NCBI GenBank assembly: GCA_016715825.1
Contig: JADJXO010000010.1
Span: 36,830-100,829 of the forward strand
Reading direction: 5' to 3'
Length of the DNA stretch: 64,000 nt
DNA from: Nitrospira sp.
Lineage (GTDB): Bacteria; Nitrospirota; Nitrospiria; Nitrospirales; Nitrospiraceae
A program made the translations under genes and the position numbers. The notes under the pieces are model-generated. The model had not been told where the DNA came from. It saw only the letters and a program-made list of their open reading frames with translations, and did no database searches. Positions 1 through 9,133 of the stretch are shown in pieces (position 1 is the stretch's first letter; every line of letters begins with the position of its first letter).

Positions 1-1
1 C

Positions 2-760
2 TTGGAGAATCGTCATGGGAAGGGTCGAACGAATGTGTTCGCCCCTTCTTTTCTCCTCCTCCCAACTTTTCTGGCCCTTGCCTCCTGTTCAGTCATCGAA
101 ACCACCTATTCCGCGATCAAGACAACCTTCTCCGCAATGAAGACGACCTATCGGGTCGCCAAAAAGACGGTTAAAGGCACGATATGGGTGGTCAAAGGAG
201 CCTATCAATTTACGAAGGGGACGACCAAACTCGCGTATCGAATCGGCAAGTTCACCTTTGAGGTCGTTCGTGCTCCTTTGGAGTACCCCTTGATGAGCGA
301 CGATATCCAGACTATCGATGGGCTCCCGGTCAAAGAGGCGATTCGTCTCGGGCGAGTCAAAGCCGCACCGTACACGGTCAACGGCCATCATTATGTGCCG
401 ATGACACTCGCGAGCGCACGAATCTATAAGGAGGTGGGTCTGGCATCATGGTATGGGGAAGAAACCAGGCGGCAGAAAGGTGGGCATATGACGGCCAACG
501 GCGAGCTGTTCAACCCCAGTGCGCTAACGGCGGCTCATAAATATCTACCGCTTCCGATTCACGTCCAGGTGACGAATCTAGAAAACGGACGGTCGATTAT
601 CGTGCGAGTGAATGATCGTGGCCCCTTCCCCAGCCGGCACAACCCAGATTCCGGGAAAAGGATCATCGACTTGAGTCGGGGTGCTGCCGAGCAACTAGGA
701 TTTGCCGACCAAGGCGTCGCCAAGGTGCAGATCGAGACGATTCAGCTCGAAGAAGCATAA
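2..760 (+). CDS. RlpA-like double-psi beta-barrel lipoprotein
   Basis: The C-terminal half (about residues 145-245) has the RlpA double-psi beta-barrel signature: GLASWYG, then a TANGE stretch, the basic-polar motif VRVNDRGPF and the closing IIDLSRGAAEQLGF. RlpA-family proteins are outer-membrane lipoproteins; some are lytic transglycosylases acting on denuded septal glycan. The N-terminus has a hydrophobic segment ending in LALASC, a good lipobox. Between the two lies a Lys/Thr-rich stretch with repeated TTY/TTF-like units. The first possible start is a TTG at position 2, so the true start may lie upstream of the window. No SPOR domain follows, unlike E. coli RlpA. It converges with smc, whose stop lies about 100 bases away. 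Enzymatic activity is not shown by the sequence. Confidence 0.85.
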   Translation: MENRHGKGRTNVFAPSFLLLPTFLALASCSVIETTYSAIKTTFSAMKTTYRVAKKTVKGTIWVVKGAYQFTKGTTKLAYRIGKFTFEVVRAPLEYPLMSDDIQTIDGLPVKEAIRLGRVKAAPYTVNGHHYVPMTLASARIYKEVGLASWYGEETRRQKGGHMTANGELFNPSALTAAHKYLPLPIHVQVTNLENGRSIIVRVNDRGPFPSRHNPDSGKRIIDLSRGAAEQLGFADQGVAKVQIETIQLEEA

Positions 761-866
761 AGGAGAGGGTACCCCACCCATCGAGCCAGAATCAGAGGAC
801 CCACTACTCCCTCCTGGCATCAAGCAGGGAGGACAGGTACGTGATAGATTAGGTTCGACTAATCCG

Positions 867-3800
867 CTAGGCCGGTTGCAGATCCCCGAGTCTCACAGAC
901 ACAAGCTTGGAAACACCCGGTTCTTCCATCGTGACGCCGAACAGGGAATCCGCAATGCTCATCGTTCGCTTGTTATGAGTGATGACGAGGAACTGGGCAT
1001 TCTGAGCCAGATCCTTCAGCACCGCCGTAAATCGCCCGATGTTTTCCTCGTCGAGCGGCGCATCGATTTCATCCAATAGACAGAACGGTGTCGGTCTGAT
1101 GAGAAAACTGGCAAAGAGCAGCGCCATCGCCGTGAGTGTCTTTTCGCCGCCCGATAGCATGGTAATGCTTTTCAGCCGTTTCCCAGGTGGTTGCGCGACG
1201 ATTTCAATGCCCGGTTCGTCACTGCCGGAGGACTCACCGTTTTCCGACGGAGGTTCCTCGACCAACTGCAACTCCGCACGCCCACCAGGGAAGAACTGAC
1301 CGAACACTTCGGTAAACTTGCGCTGCAGTTCATCATAGGTCGCCGCGAACATTTCTTTCGTCGTCCGATGAATCCTCTGAATGATCTCCTTGAGCGAGCT
1401 GATCGAATTGGATAAATCTTGTTCTTGAGCGGAGAGGAACGTGTGGCGCTCCTCCAGTTCCTGGTGCTCACTGATCGCGGCCAAATTAATCGGCCCCATA
1501 CGATCAAGCCGATCACGGAGTTTCTGCAACTGCTCTTTCAACTCAGTATCAGATCGTTCAACCATCTCTTGATCGACGGCAGCTTCGGACTCTAGGGCCG
1601 GCTCGCTCGCCGCCGAAGACACCTCGATCAACGTCGACGGATCCAGTTGATAGGTTCCTGCCAAGGTGCTTTCGACCGTACCCAACTGCGTACGAATCTC
1701 CGCACGCCGGACCTCGACCGTCATGCGCGCATCACGAATCGCGGACATCCCTCGCCGTGCTTCCTCGAGATGGCCTTCCATTGCCCGGCTGTTCGTCATC
1801 TGTTGTGCTTGTCGCTCTTGGGCGGCAACCAATTCGCCCTTGACTTGCCCTGCCGCCTCACCGAGTTCTCGACACAGCGTTTCTTGACGAGTCTGCTCAT
1901 CGTGGCTCTGCTCGATCAGGCCTTTCAGGCTGTCGAGATGTTCCCCCAAAACCCGTCGCCGATCTTCCGTTTCTTGAATCTGAAGCGTCACCCGAGCCCG
2001 ATTCAGTTGCTCATGCTCGCGCTTCGCGCGCAACCCCTCGGCGGCTAACCTCGCTTCCGTGACACGATCCTGATGCGCCCGCAGATTTTGATCAAGCAGG
2101 CCAAGTCCCTCGCGTACCCTCGATAGCAACGTGTCTTGGCCGGTTTTTTCTGCGATCCACTGACTCAATTGGGCTTGGACCGACTGAGATTCTTGTTCCA
2201 AGTGCTCACGCTCAGTCCGACCTTCCTGGATCTCGGCCTCCACCGCGTTGAGTCTGTGATCAAGATCGTCCAGTACGTGCTGGAGTTTTTCTTGGTCTTT
2301 ACGCAACGACAGGTTTTGCATTTCGGCCTCGCGCAACGAATCACCAAGCTGGCGGTCTCGCTCGGTCAACTCTTGAATCTGGGCCTGCACGACATCCCGC
2401 TGTTGCTTATTCTGATCAAGTTCTACGACGAGGGTTTGTCGTTTAGTTTCAAGATCGAGCACCTCCCGCCGCCGCTCCAGCAAACCGGGCGTGCCTTCCA
2501 CGTGCCCACCCGTCACGATACCGGACGCGTCCACCACTTCACCGTCCAGAGTCGCCAGAATTGGACCGTTCGGAGCACTCCAGGCGTGGCGTTCCCACAG
2601 CTCGATGGCGTGGTCCAACGAGCGGACGATCACGACTCGATCGAACAGCGAGTCGCGAGCCACCGTTCTGGCAGCATCAGTCTGCACCAGGTCTACCGCT
2701 CTCCCCACAACTCCCGGCTCTGACGCAATGGCCGCCCACCACTCATACGCCTGATTCCCTTCCCAGCGTGGCTGCTGCGGGATAAAACTGCCTCGCCCCA
2801 ACGTCTCCTCCTGGAGAAACCGGACCAGTCGCCGACCCACGGACGGTTCATCGACAAACCACCCCCGGACACGTTCCCCGAGGACCGCTTCGACTGCTCG
2901 CTCCATCCCAGAAGGAATCGTCAACCATTCGGCGACGGCCTCCCGCACTCCTTCACACGACTTCAGGGCCGGTCCTTGGGTGGCTCCTTGCCGGCCGTAC
3001 CCCATCTCCTCCTGGACGACGCTTTGCAACGCCTCGAGGCGTGACTCAAGCCCGGCAAGTTCTTCAGAACGCCGCAAAATAACCTGATCTAACGACTGGA
3101 CGAGCCCGATCGCTTGCGCCACTTCTTCTTTCACAGCACGTTGGTCCGCTTGCAACGTCGCAACCAGGCGGTCAGCCTGTCCGTACTCTTCGCGCAAGGT
3201 ATCCCGACGAGCAACCGAGGACTCCCGTTGGCCATGCAGCTCGTCACGCTCCGCAGTCAACCGGGTTGCGCGGTTAGTGAAATCCTCTATCCGCTTCGCA
3301 AACTGCGAGATACTCTGCTCGGTGTTGGCGACCAGCACGGCCAGTTGCAACACATCTTTTCGCCCTCGCTCCTCTTCTGCGACTGCCGCAGCACGCTGAT
3401 CGCGTAATCGCGTCATGTCACGATCCAGCTCCTCGAGTGCCTGGGTTCGAACCGTGACTTCCTCCTCAAGCCCAACCAATGACGACTCAATGGCTTGGAG
3501 GGTGCCGACCACTTGTTCCTGCGAGCGGACGAGCTCTTCCAGCTCAGCCGACTCCTGGACTTGCTGTTGGCTGAACAACTGACCCCGATTACGCTCAACC
3601 TCCGCCGCCGTCAGAGCCTGCGCCTGCTGTTGTTCGACCCCTGCCAGCTGCTCACGGATCTTCCCAATGGAGTCGGCCGTGGCAATCGATTCGAGACGCG
3701 CTTGTTCGAGATCCGTGGCCAAACGGGCCTGTTCAGCCGCTTTCTCAGACTCTTGCTGATCCAGACTCAAAAGCTCACTTTCGACCTCCTGCAACGTTTG

Positions 3801-4547
3801 TCGCAGTGCCCTAAACTCTCTCGTTAACAAGGTTACTTCCATCTCACGGGCTTCACCTTGCAAGGTCTGATAGGTGCGCGCCTGGCGGGCCTGACGTTCC
3901 AAAGAATTAAGCTGCTTCTTGACCTCAGCCACGATGTCTCGAACACGCAGGAGATTTTGCTGCGTCGTTTCGAGTTTGCGCAACGCCTCTGCTTTCTGCT
4001 TCTTGTAACGAATAATCCCCGCCGTTTCTTCAATGAGCTCGCGCCGATCTTGTGGCGAGGCGTTCAAGATCTGATCAATCTGCCCCTGGGCAATCACCGT
4101 GTGTCCTTTACTTCCAGCACGGGTATCGAGCAGCAGACTGCGGATATCTTTCAGACGGCAGTGAACCTTGTTGATGAGATACTCACTCTCCCCATTGCGA
4201 TACAAGCGGCGGGTAATCATCAACTCCTGCACTTCGGTCAATTCATTCGGAAGCCCCGAGTTGCCATCCAGCTTCATCGCCGCCTGATCCAACCCACCGA
4301 TCACCAGCGAGACCTCAGCCATTCCCAACGGCTTACGGACCTCCGTGCCGTTAAAAATGACATCTTCCATCTTTTCACTTCTGAGCGTCTTGGTGCTCTG
4401 CTCCCCCAAGACCCATAGGATGGCATCAACGACATTGCTCTTCCCGCTTCCATTGGGTCCCACGACCGCGGTAACTCCTTCCGGGAATTCAATCTTGGCC
4501 TCCGCGAACGACTTAAAACCCAACATATTCAGCGATTTCAAGTGCAT
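867..4547 (-). CDS. smc: Chromosome segregation ATPase SMC
   Basis: This is a full-length SMC of 1226 residues, the usual length. The N-terminal head has the Walker A motif GPNGSGKS at residues 30-37. Two long Glu/Gln/Arg-rich coiled-coil arms flank a hinge at about residues 500-660. The C-terminal head has the signature LSGGEKTLTAMALLFA followed by the Walker B stretch CLLDEIDAPLDEEN. SMC dimers with ScpA/ScpB organise and help segregate the chromosome. An acidic, Ser/Glu-rich loop of about 20 residues (SENGESSGSDE) sits in the C-terminal head before the signature; it is probably a surface insertion. scpA/scpB are not adjacent. The start ATG at 4547 precedes the conserved MHLKSLNMLGFKSF opening, which fixes it. 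Confidence 0.97.
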   Translation of the reverse strand: MHLKSLNMLGFKSFAEAKIEFPEGVTAVVGPNGSGKSNVVDAILWVLGEQSTKTLRSEKMEDVIFNGTEVRKPLGMAEVSLVIGGLDQAAMKLDGNSGLPNELTEVQELMITRRLYRNGESEYLINKVHCRLKDIRSLLLDTRAGSKGHTVIAQGQIDQILNASPQDRRELIEETAGIIRYKKQKAEALRKLETTQQNLLRVRDIVAEVKKQLNSLERQARQARTYQTLQGEAREMEVTLLTREFRALRQTLQEVESELLSLDQQESEKAAEQARLATDLEQARLESIATADSIGKIREQLAGVEQQQAQALTAAEVERNRGQLFSQQQVQESAELEELVRSQEQVVGTLQAIESSLVGLEEEVTVRTQALEELDRDMTRLRDQRAAAVAEEERGRKDVLQLAVLVANTEQSISQFAKRIEDFTNRATRLTAERDELHGQRESSVARRDTLREEYGQADRLVATLQADQRAVKEEVAQAIGLVQSLDQVILRRSEELAGLESRLEALQSVVQEEMGYGRQGATQGPALKSCEGVREAVAEWLTIPSGMERAVEAVLGERVRGWFVDEPSVGRRLVRFLQEETLGRGSFIPQQPRWEGNQAYEWWAAIASEPGVVGRAVDLVQTDAARTVARDSLFDRVVIVRSLDHAIELWERHAWSAPNGPILATLDGEVVDASGIVTGGHVEGTPGLLERRREVLDLETKRQTLVVELDQNKQQRDVVQAQIQELTERDRQLGDSLREAEMQNLSLRKDQEKLQHVLDDLDHRLNAVEAEIQEGRTEREHLEQESQSVQAQLSQWIAEKTGQDTLLSRVREGLGLLDQNLRAHQDRVTEARLAAEGLRAKREHEQLNRARVTLQIQETEDRRRVLGEHLDSLKGLIEQSHDEQTRQETLCRELGEAAGQVKGELVAAQERQAQQMTNSRAMEGHLEEARRGMSAIRDARMTVEVRRAEIRTQLGTVESTLAGTYQLDPSTLIEVSSAASEPALESEAAVDQEMVERSDTELKEQLQKLRDRLDRMGPINLAAISEHQELEERHTFLSAQEQDLSNSISSLKEIIQRIHRTTKEMFAATYDELQRKFTEVFGQFFPGGRAELQLVEEPPSENGESSGSDEPGIEIVAQPPGKRLKSITMLSGGEKTLTAMALLFASFLIRPTPFCLLDEIDAPLDEENIGRFTAVLKDLAQNAQFLVITHNKRTMSIADSLFGVTMEEPGVSKLVSVRLGDLQPA

Positions 4548-4784
4548 CCATTCACCTATTCTTGGGCACGTAGAAGATCCTCATGAGGAAATAGAAAATT
4601 TCCGGCCCTTGTACCACAGGGGTTTTGAGAAATCAAAACAAAACACAGCCCATAGGGTAGATCCAATAGCACCCCTACAATTCATAGGGTGCTTTGGGGA
4701 AAGACGTGGACCTGACGAGGACAAGGGACCATATCCACTACGGTCATGGCCCCGAATTCGAGAGAGTATGACCCGCGCACCGGA

Positions 4785-5747
4785 TCAGCGAGCCATCGTG
4801 GGAACGGAGTTCCTGGAAGATTCGATCTGGACCAGTTCCTTCGGGAGAAGAAACTCGACATCCTCCTCAATAACTGTGAGCTCTTCAACCTCAGACGATT
4901 CCGACATTTTTAAGAATGCCACCACTTCGGTCACAAGAATTTCCGGTGCCGACGCACCGGCAGCAATCCCGACCGCTTTGGCTCCCTGGAGCCAGGCGGG
5001 ATCGATGTCCGCGGCTGAATCGATAAGATAGGACGGGATGCCGCACTGTTCCCCTAATTCCCTCAACCGATTGGAGTTAGAGCTGTTCGGCGAGCCGATG
5101 ACGAGAATGACATCCACACGGCGAGACAGTTCTTTGACTGCATTCTGCCGGTTCTGCGTTGCATAACAGATATCTTCCTGATGGGGCCCCTTGATATTCG
5201 GAAACCGTTCATGCAGCGCACCGACGATATCTCGGCATTCATCGACACTCAGCGTCGTTTGTGTGACATACGACAAATTGACCGTGCTCTCGACTTGGAG
5301 CTTTTCTACATCGCTGACCGACGACACCAGGTGAAACTTGTCGGGAACTTGGCCCAGCGTCCCGATGACCTCCGGGTGCCCGGCATGCCCGATGAGGATC
5401 AGCTCATACCCCTGCGTATAATCGCGGTTCACCTCGTTATGCACTTTGATCACCAGCGGGCAGGTCGCATCGATCACGTGCAAGCGCCGACGATTGGCCT
5501 CCTCCCAGACTGACTTAGCCACCCCGTGCGCACTGAAGATAACGACTGACCCTTCCGGGACTTCGTTCAATTCCTCCACAAAAACCGCGCCCTTTTGCCT
5601 GAGCGACTTCACGACATGGCGGCTATGGACGATTTCATGGCGCACATAGATCGGGGCGCCATATTTCTTGAGCGACAGCTCCACGATTTCGATCGCCCGA
5701 TCGACACCGGCACAAAAACCACGGGGATTAGCGAGATAGATCTTCAT
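4785..5747 (-). CDS. ispH: 4-hydroxy-3-methylbut-2-enyl diphosphate reductase
   Basis: IspH (LytB) catalyses the last step of the MEP isoprenoid pathway, reducing HMBPP to IPP and DMAPP with a [4Fe-4S] cluster. The three cluster cysteines are visible: GFCAGV at residue 12, the ATCPLV motif, and EDICYATQNRQ. The substrate-binding histidines (RHEIVHSRHVV, FSAHGVA) and the IGSPNSSNSNRL motif are also present. At 320 residues it is normal size, with a Glu/Val-rich C-terminal tail of about 25 residues after the conserved core. It lies downstream of nothing obvious on its strand; 237 bases separate it from smc, and no gene was recognised in them. Confidence 0.96.
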   Translation of the reverse strand: MKIYLANPRGFCAGVDRAIEIVELSLKKYGAPIYVRHEIVHSRHVVKSLRQKGAVFVEELNEVPEGSVVIFSAHGVAKSVWEEANRRRLHVIDATCPLVIKVHNEVNRDYTQGYELILIGHAGHPEVIGTLGQVPDKFHLVSSVSDVEKLQVESTVNLSYVTQTTLSVDECRDIVGALHERFPNIKGPHQEDICYATQNRQNAVKELSRRVDVILVIGSPNSSNSNRLRELGEQCGIPSYLIDSAADIDPAWLQGAKAVGIAAGASAPEILVTEVVAFLKMSESSEVEELTVIEEDVEFLLPKELVQIESSRNSVPTMAR

Positions 5748-6204
5748 AGTAGTCGCGGCTCCTTGGCTCAGTGCTAGAACACGATGTATATGTCAGGGGT
5801 ACCGCTCACGATACGTCAGATCCATAGGGTCCGTCAACAGAATTGCCTGACGGGATGATTATGGTCGTAAGCCGGATTCGGCTTTTGTTCATTCTTTCAC
5901 CGGGGACGATATCCCCTGGAGCAACTCTCGCCTCGTCTTTTCTAAAGAGACGTTCGGCGGGAATCTTTTGCCTTGATTCTAAAACGCGTTCCATATGCTT
6001 GATCCTTACGCGCTTGGCCGGCTCTTCAAGCTTGTTGCAAAATATTCTGAATCCATTTTCCTTATACGGTCTCAAAAGAGAGCAGGACAACAGTAAAAGA
6101 TTCGGGGCCGACGCCGAGCTACCACGAGATGACCGATTCGCATCCCTGGTTTGGAACATGAGAACGGTCGATGGGCTCACGGCATGAGAACGAAAGGAGT
6201 GGTC
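5748..6204 (+). other. Gene-poor spacer upstream of the cytochrome gene
   Basis: This 457-base stretch separates the divergent ispH and cytochrome genes and must hold the promoters of both. No recognisable protein is encoded. On the minus strand the segment 6070-5860 can be read as a short, highly charged polypeptide without known motifs, and it also carries four short strings resembling conserved RNase P RNA blocks in the right order (see findings). Neither reading is strong. A Shine-Dalgarno AAAGGAG lies at 6194-6200, just before the chosen cytochrome start. Confidence 0.5.
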
Positions 6205-7617
6205 ATGAGTCTGCAGAAGGGCGTTGCCGTTGGAGTGGGAATGTTGACGCTGGTCGGCGTGCTGTCTGCACCGACGTGGCTCTACGCAAGTGAGCAGCCT
6301 CGTGCGGAAGAACTGATCCAACAGACCTGCGTGCAATGTCATCGGTTAGAAGGGAAGGCTGGATCGAGATTTAAGCTTCACGCGCCTGACCTCATCTGGG
6401 CCGGTAGCAAATATCAACGGTCATGGCTCATTCGATGGCTGACCGGCACGGAAGCCCCACTGTATGCGAAGGGGTATCTGTGGGATATGACGAGCGTCCC
6501 GAAGCAACACCCAAAAATGACGGACGCTGAAGCGAACGCGATCGCCGACTACTTTGCCGAGCACAACACAGATCCACGTGTGACGGTGGGTGCATTCGAC
6601 CTCTCAAAAGTGACGAAGTTCGACGTGGCGTTTGGGGCAGTCGCCTATAAAGCGCATGCCTGCCTCGGCTGCCACACGATCGAGGAGAATGGAAAGCTCA
6701 TTGGGGGCCCCCAAAGCGCCGCCTTACAGAAGGCCGGGCAACGGTACAACCCGGATTGGCTATACCAATTCGGGCAAAACCCACATGACTTCACCGTCCA
6801 CAATGGAGAATTTCTGGCCGATGCGACCGATGCGCAACTGCGCGCCGTGATCGGCTATCTGATGGTTCAAGGGGTGCCCGACTTTCAGTATTACGAGCCC
6901 TGGACGAGTCCTGAGTTCAGCAAGGCGGACGCGGAGCGAGGGAAAGTGGTTTACAAAGAATATTGTGCGCAGTGCCACGGGTTCACCGGTAAGGGCGACG
7001 GCCCTGCGGCCTCGGGCCTGGAGCCCAAGCCCGCCATCCATGCCAACATGCCGTTCGACAAACTCCCGATGGAGTATCTCTATAATGTAATCAATCACGG
7101 CGGTGTAGCGATCGGGAAGTCGCCGAACATGCCCTACTGGGGCCTAACAATCGGCCAGCAGGGTGTGGCGGATGTCATCGCCTATTTGAAGGTGACCTTC
7201 AAAGGGGTCCCGGATATCGAGGCGGCAACCGAAAGCCTTGCAGGGAGTACCTGTGTACAGCCACGCAAGACAGCTCAAGCTCCTGCAGACTTCCTCACTA
7301 AAGCGAATCCGCTGCCGTCGTCATCCGGTTCCATCAACGCCGGAAAAGAGTTGTTCCTGAAGGGTGCGCAACCGGTCGCCTGCGTGATGTGTCACGGCGA
7401 GCTGGGCGATGGGAAGGGCGTGATGGGGGCGGCCTTCGTCCCGCCGCCACGGAATTTTACCTGTGGCCCGATGATGAAAGCCTTACCCGATGGGCAGCTG
7501 TTTTGGATCATCAAGAACGGGTCGCCGGGGACCGGCATGATGGCCTTTCCCGGGTTGCCGGATGAGCAGGTCTGGCAGCTGATTCGCTATATCAGGAGTT
7601 TGGCTCATAACGAGTGA
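6205..7617 (+). CDS. Exported tetrahaem cytochrome c
   Basis: The protein (470 residues from ATG 6205) has a signal peptide ending near WLYA-SE and four CXXCH haem-binding motifs: CVQCH at 42-46, CLGCH at 153-157, CAQCH at 254-258 and CVMCH at 393-397. It is therefore built of several monohaem cytochrome c domains and is periplasmic. Class I features are present, for example HGFTGKGDGPAA after the third haem and GELGDGKGVMG after the fourth. The start is chosen because AAAGGAG lies about five bases upstream; an ATG at 6184 is possible. Cupredoxin-like genes follow on the same strand, suggesting a periplasmic electron-transfer module. The electron donor and acceptor cannot be told from the sequence. 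The TlpA/CcdA pair at 15-16 kb would serve maturation of such cytochromes. Confidence 0.92.
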   Translation: MSLQKGVAVGVGMLTLVGVLSAPTWLYASEQPRAEELIQQTCVQCHRLEGKAGSRFKLHAPDLIWAGSKYQRSWLIRWLTGTEAPLYAKGYLWDMTSVPKQHPKMTDAEANAIADYFAEHNTDPRVTVGAFDLSKVTKFDVAFGAVAYKAHACLGCHTIEENGKLIGGPQSAALQKAGQRYNPDWLYQFGQNPHDFTVHNGEFLADATDAQLRAVIGYLMVQGVPDFQYYEPWTSPEFSKADAERGKVVYKEYCAQCHGFTGKGDGPAASGLEPKPAIHANMPFDKLPMEYLYNVINHGGVAIGKSPNMPYWGLTIGQQGVADVIAYLKVTFKGVPDIEAATESLAGSTCVQPRKTAQAPADFLTKANPLPSSSGSINAGKELFLKGAQPVACVMCHGELGDGKGVMGAAFVPPPRNFTCGPMMKALPDGQLFWIIKNGSPGTGMMAFPGLPDEQVWQLIRYIRSLAHNE

Positions 7618-7655
7618 GGAAAGTGTGTGTGTCCATATCAAAAAGGAGGTAAGGC

Positions 7656-8150
7656 ATGAGAGTGCATCGATGTAGTGTAGTGAAGTCATCCATTCTTTGT
7701 GCTGTCGCTGCTTGGACAATCTGGAACAGTGGTTCCACGATTGCCTGTGCGCAGACCCCTGGGATGGAAGCGCCGCCTTCAAAGGTGGAGATCACCATCA
7801 AGGATCGCCAGCACGGCTATGAGACGGTGGGGATTACAATGCCATCGCAAGATACGATCATTGTGGTGAAAAACGAGGATTCCGTCACTCACGGATTAGC
7901 GTCGACGTTGTTCAAAGACATTCCCGTCAAGGTAGAAGGAGGGACGGAGGTACGAGCGAAGAAATTTAAGTCGTTTCATATCGATGCCGGAAAGACCATG
8001 ACGCTCCGTTTCTCCACAGCACCCACAAACTTTGATCCGCTCACCGGTGGCGCCGAAAGCGTGCACCATGCCCTGTGGTGCGACATCCATCCTGAGGTGA
8101 AGGGTGAGATCTTTGTCATTGAAACCCGTGGGGATATCGGAGGTGGGTGA
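7656..8150 (+). CDS. Exported cupredoxin-like protein (C-terminus uncertain)
   Basis: A signal peptide (cleavage near ACAQT) precedes a beta-rich domain with likely copper ligands: a His in SVTHGLAS and the Cys and His of LWCDIHP, a spacing typical of type 1 copper proteins. It starts 38 bases after the tetrahaem cytochrome stop, with AAAGGAGG upstream of ATG 7656, so co-transcription is likely. A periplasmic electron-carrier role is inferred. The last residues (GDIGGG) and the stop at 8148-8150 lie where an aberrant poly-G tract begins, so the real end of the protein is not certain. A second, related cupredoxin fragment appears after the tract, so this could be the first half of one two-domain protein or the first of two tandem genes. 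Confidence 0.75.
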   Translation: MRVHRCSVVKSSILCAVAAWTIWNSGSTIACAQTPGMEAPPSKVEITIKDRQHGYETVGITMPSQDTIIVVKNEDSVTHGLASTLFKDIPVKVEGGTEVRAKKFKSFHIDAGKTMTLRFSTAPTNFDPLTGGAESVHHALWCDIHPEVKGEIFVIETRGDIGGG

Positions 8151-8310
8151 GGGGGGGGGGGGGGTGCGGAGGGGAACGGGGGGGGGGTCGGGCGCGGCGC
8201 CCCCCCCCCCCCCGCCGCGTCCCCCCCCGGGGCCGGCCCCGCCCCCCGCCCCCCCTCCCTTGGGCCCCGCTGCCGCCGCGGGGGGGCCCGCCCGCCACCC
8301 CCCCGGCCCC
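8144..8310. repeat. Poly-G then poly-C low-complexity block
   Basis: The plus strand shifts from long G runs (8151-8200) to long C runs (8202-8310), with almost no A or T. Nothing in the neighbouring DNA resembles it. The block sits exactly where the end of the first cupredoxin and the start of the second should be, and its length (about 165 bases) roughly equals the missing N-terminal part of the second domain. I regard it as a probable sequencing or assembly artefact and not as biology. Confidence 0.8.
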
Positions 8311-8538
8311 TTTGAAGCCCCAGGGTTATTCGAATCGGTTGATGAGAGTGGCGCTCAGGTCACACGACCGGTTCGCGTAACCATCGCACCAGAGGAAACC
8401 GAGCAAATCGTGATCGACAGAAATCGGATGTCGAGCGATGTGGTCACCGCCGAGAGCGAGACCATGACCTACCGCTTCTACTGCCCCCTTCATCGGGCAG
8501 ACGACGAGCTGGGTGGGACAATTACCGTGCGTCACTAA
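8311..8538 (+). pseudogene. C-terminal fragment of a second cupredoxin-like protein
   Basis: From the TTT codon at 8311 an open frame encodes about 75 residues ending at 8538. It begins LFESVDESGAQ, which parallels STLFKDIPVKV of the preceding cupredoxin, and ends with RFYCPLHRADDELGG, keeping the Cys and His of a type 1 copper site (CPLH compared with CDIH). The His-containing first half is missing because the upstream sequence is the G/C block. The frame differs from the first cupredoxin, so this is either a second tandem gene or the second half of a two-domain protein damaged by the artefact. It is marked as broken for that reason; the organism probably has an intact gene. Confidence 0.6.
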
Positions 8539-8676
8539 CCATCTGGGAACGTTGCCATCCGCTTGACTCGCTCTGTCCTGCCCCGTACCCTCATCGTCGA
8601 ATGACATCGCATCACGAGCGGGGAGCTCATACCGATTGCCGGCACTACTGATGGCTGAGAGAAGGAGGCGCTTCAC

Positions 8677-9084
8677 ATGGCTCAACGACCTTTTCAAACC
8701 GGAGCGATCGTCAACTTGAGGAGCGGAGAGAGCAGCAAGGATGTCGTCATCTGCACCGTTCCCGCCAACAAGCGGTTCCACGTGAAGTTTCTTGGTATCA
8801 ACGGTTTCGGGCAACCGAATCAATCAGTCTTTTACGCAATTCAGGTGACGACGGGCTCGAGACTCGGTATCTATCCAATTGCGCCCTCTGGCGTGGCTGA
8901 AATAGCTGAGCCCGAATTTCCAGCAAGATATTTCGGAAGCCAGGAAGTCATGCTCTATGCCGACCCCGGATCAGACCTGCTCGTCACGGTCGCTCGTAAG
9001 GACACCACTGGGAATGTGAGGGTGTTCATCGAGCTCTGCGGGATTCTCGCCGACGTTAGAGCCAGGCGCCAAACAGATCACTGA
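8677..9084 (+). CDS. Conserved-looking protein of unknown function
   Basis: This is a 135-residue protein with no recognised motif, signal peptide or membrane segment. It looks beta-rich, with alternating hydrophobic strands (VVICTVPANKRFHVKFLGI; VMLYADPGSDLLVTVARK) and a hydrophilic C-terminal tail. A strong Shine-Dalgarno, GAAGGAGG, lies ahead of ATG 8677, supporting a real gene. It stands between the cupredoxins and the methyltransferase on the same strand, 138 bases after the former. I assign no function. Confidence 0.7.
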   Translation: MAQRPFQTGAIVNLRSGESSKDVVICTVPANKRFHVKFLGINGFGQPNQSVFYAIQVTTGSRLGIYPIAPSGVAEIAEPEFPARYFGSQEVMLYADPGSDLLVTVARKDTTGNVRVFIELCGILADVRARRQTDH

Positions 9085-9133
9085 TCAGGAGCAGTGAGCC
9101 ATTCGTCTGTACACGCAAGGGAAATGCCGTCAC

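Noticed and set aside
847..864. Hairpin just after the smc stop codon
   Set aside because: The stem is only six base pairs and no T run follows on the minus strand, so it is not a convincing terminator.
4345..5031. Plus-strand open frame of 228 codons spanning smc start and ispH end
   Set aside because: It is antisense to two solid genes, and the product has a random composition.
5806..6342. Minus-strand open frame of 178 codons between ispH and the cytochrome gene
   Set aside because: It overlaps the cytochrome start and its signal-peptide region, lacks a Shine-Dalgarno, and shows no known motif.
8104..8310. Gly/Pro/Ala-only peptide encoded by the G/C block
   Set aside because: The sequence is homopolymer noise; the composition does not fit a real protein.
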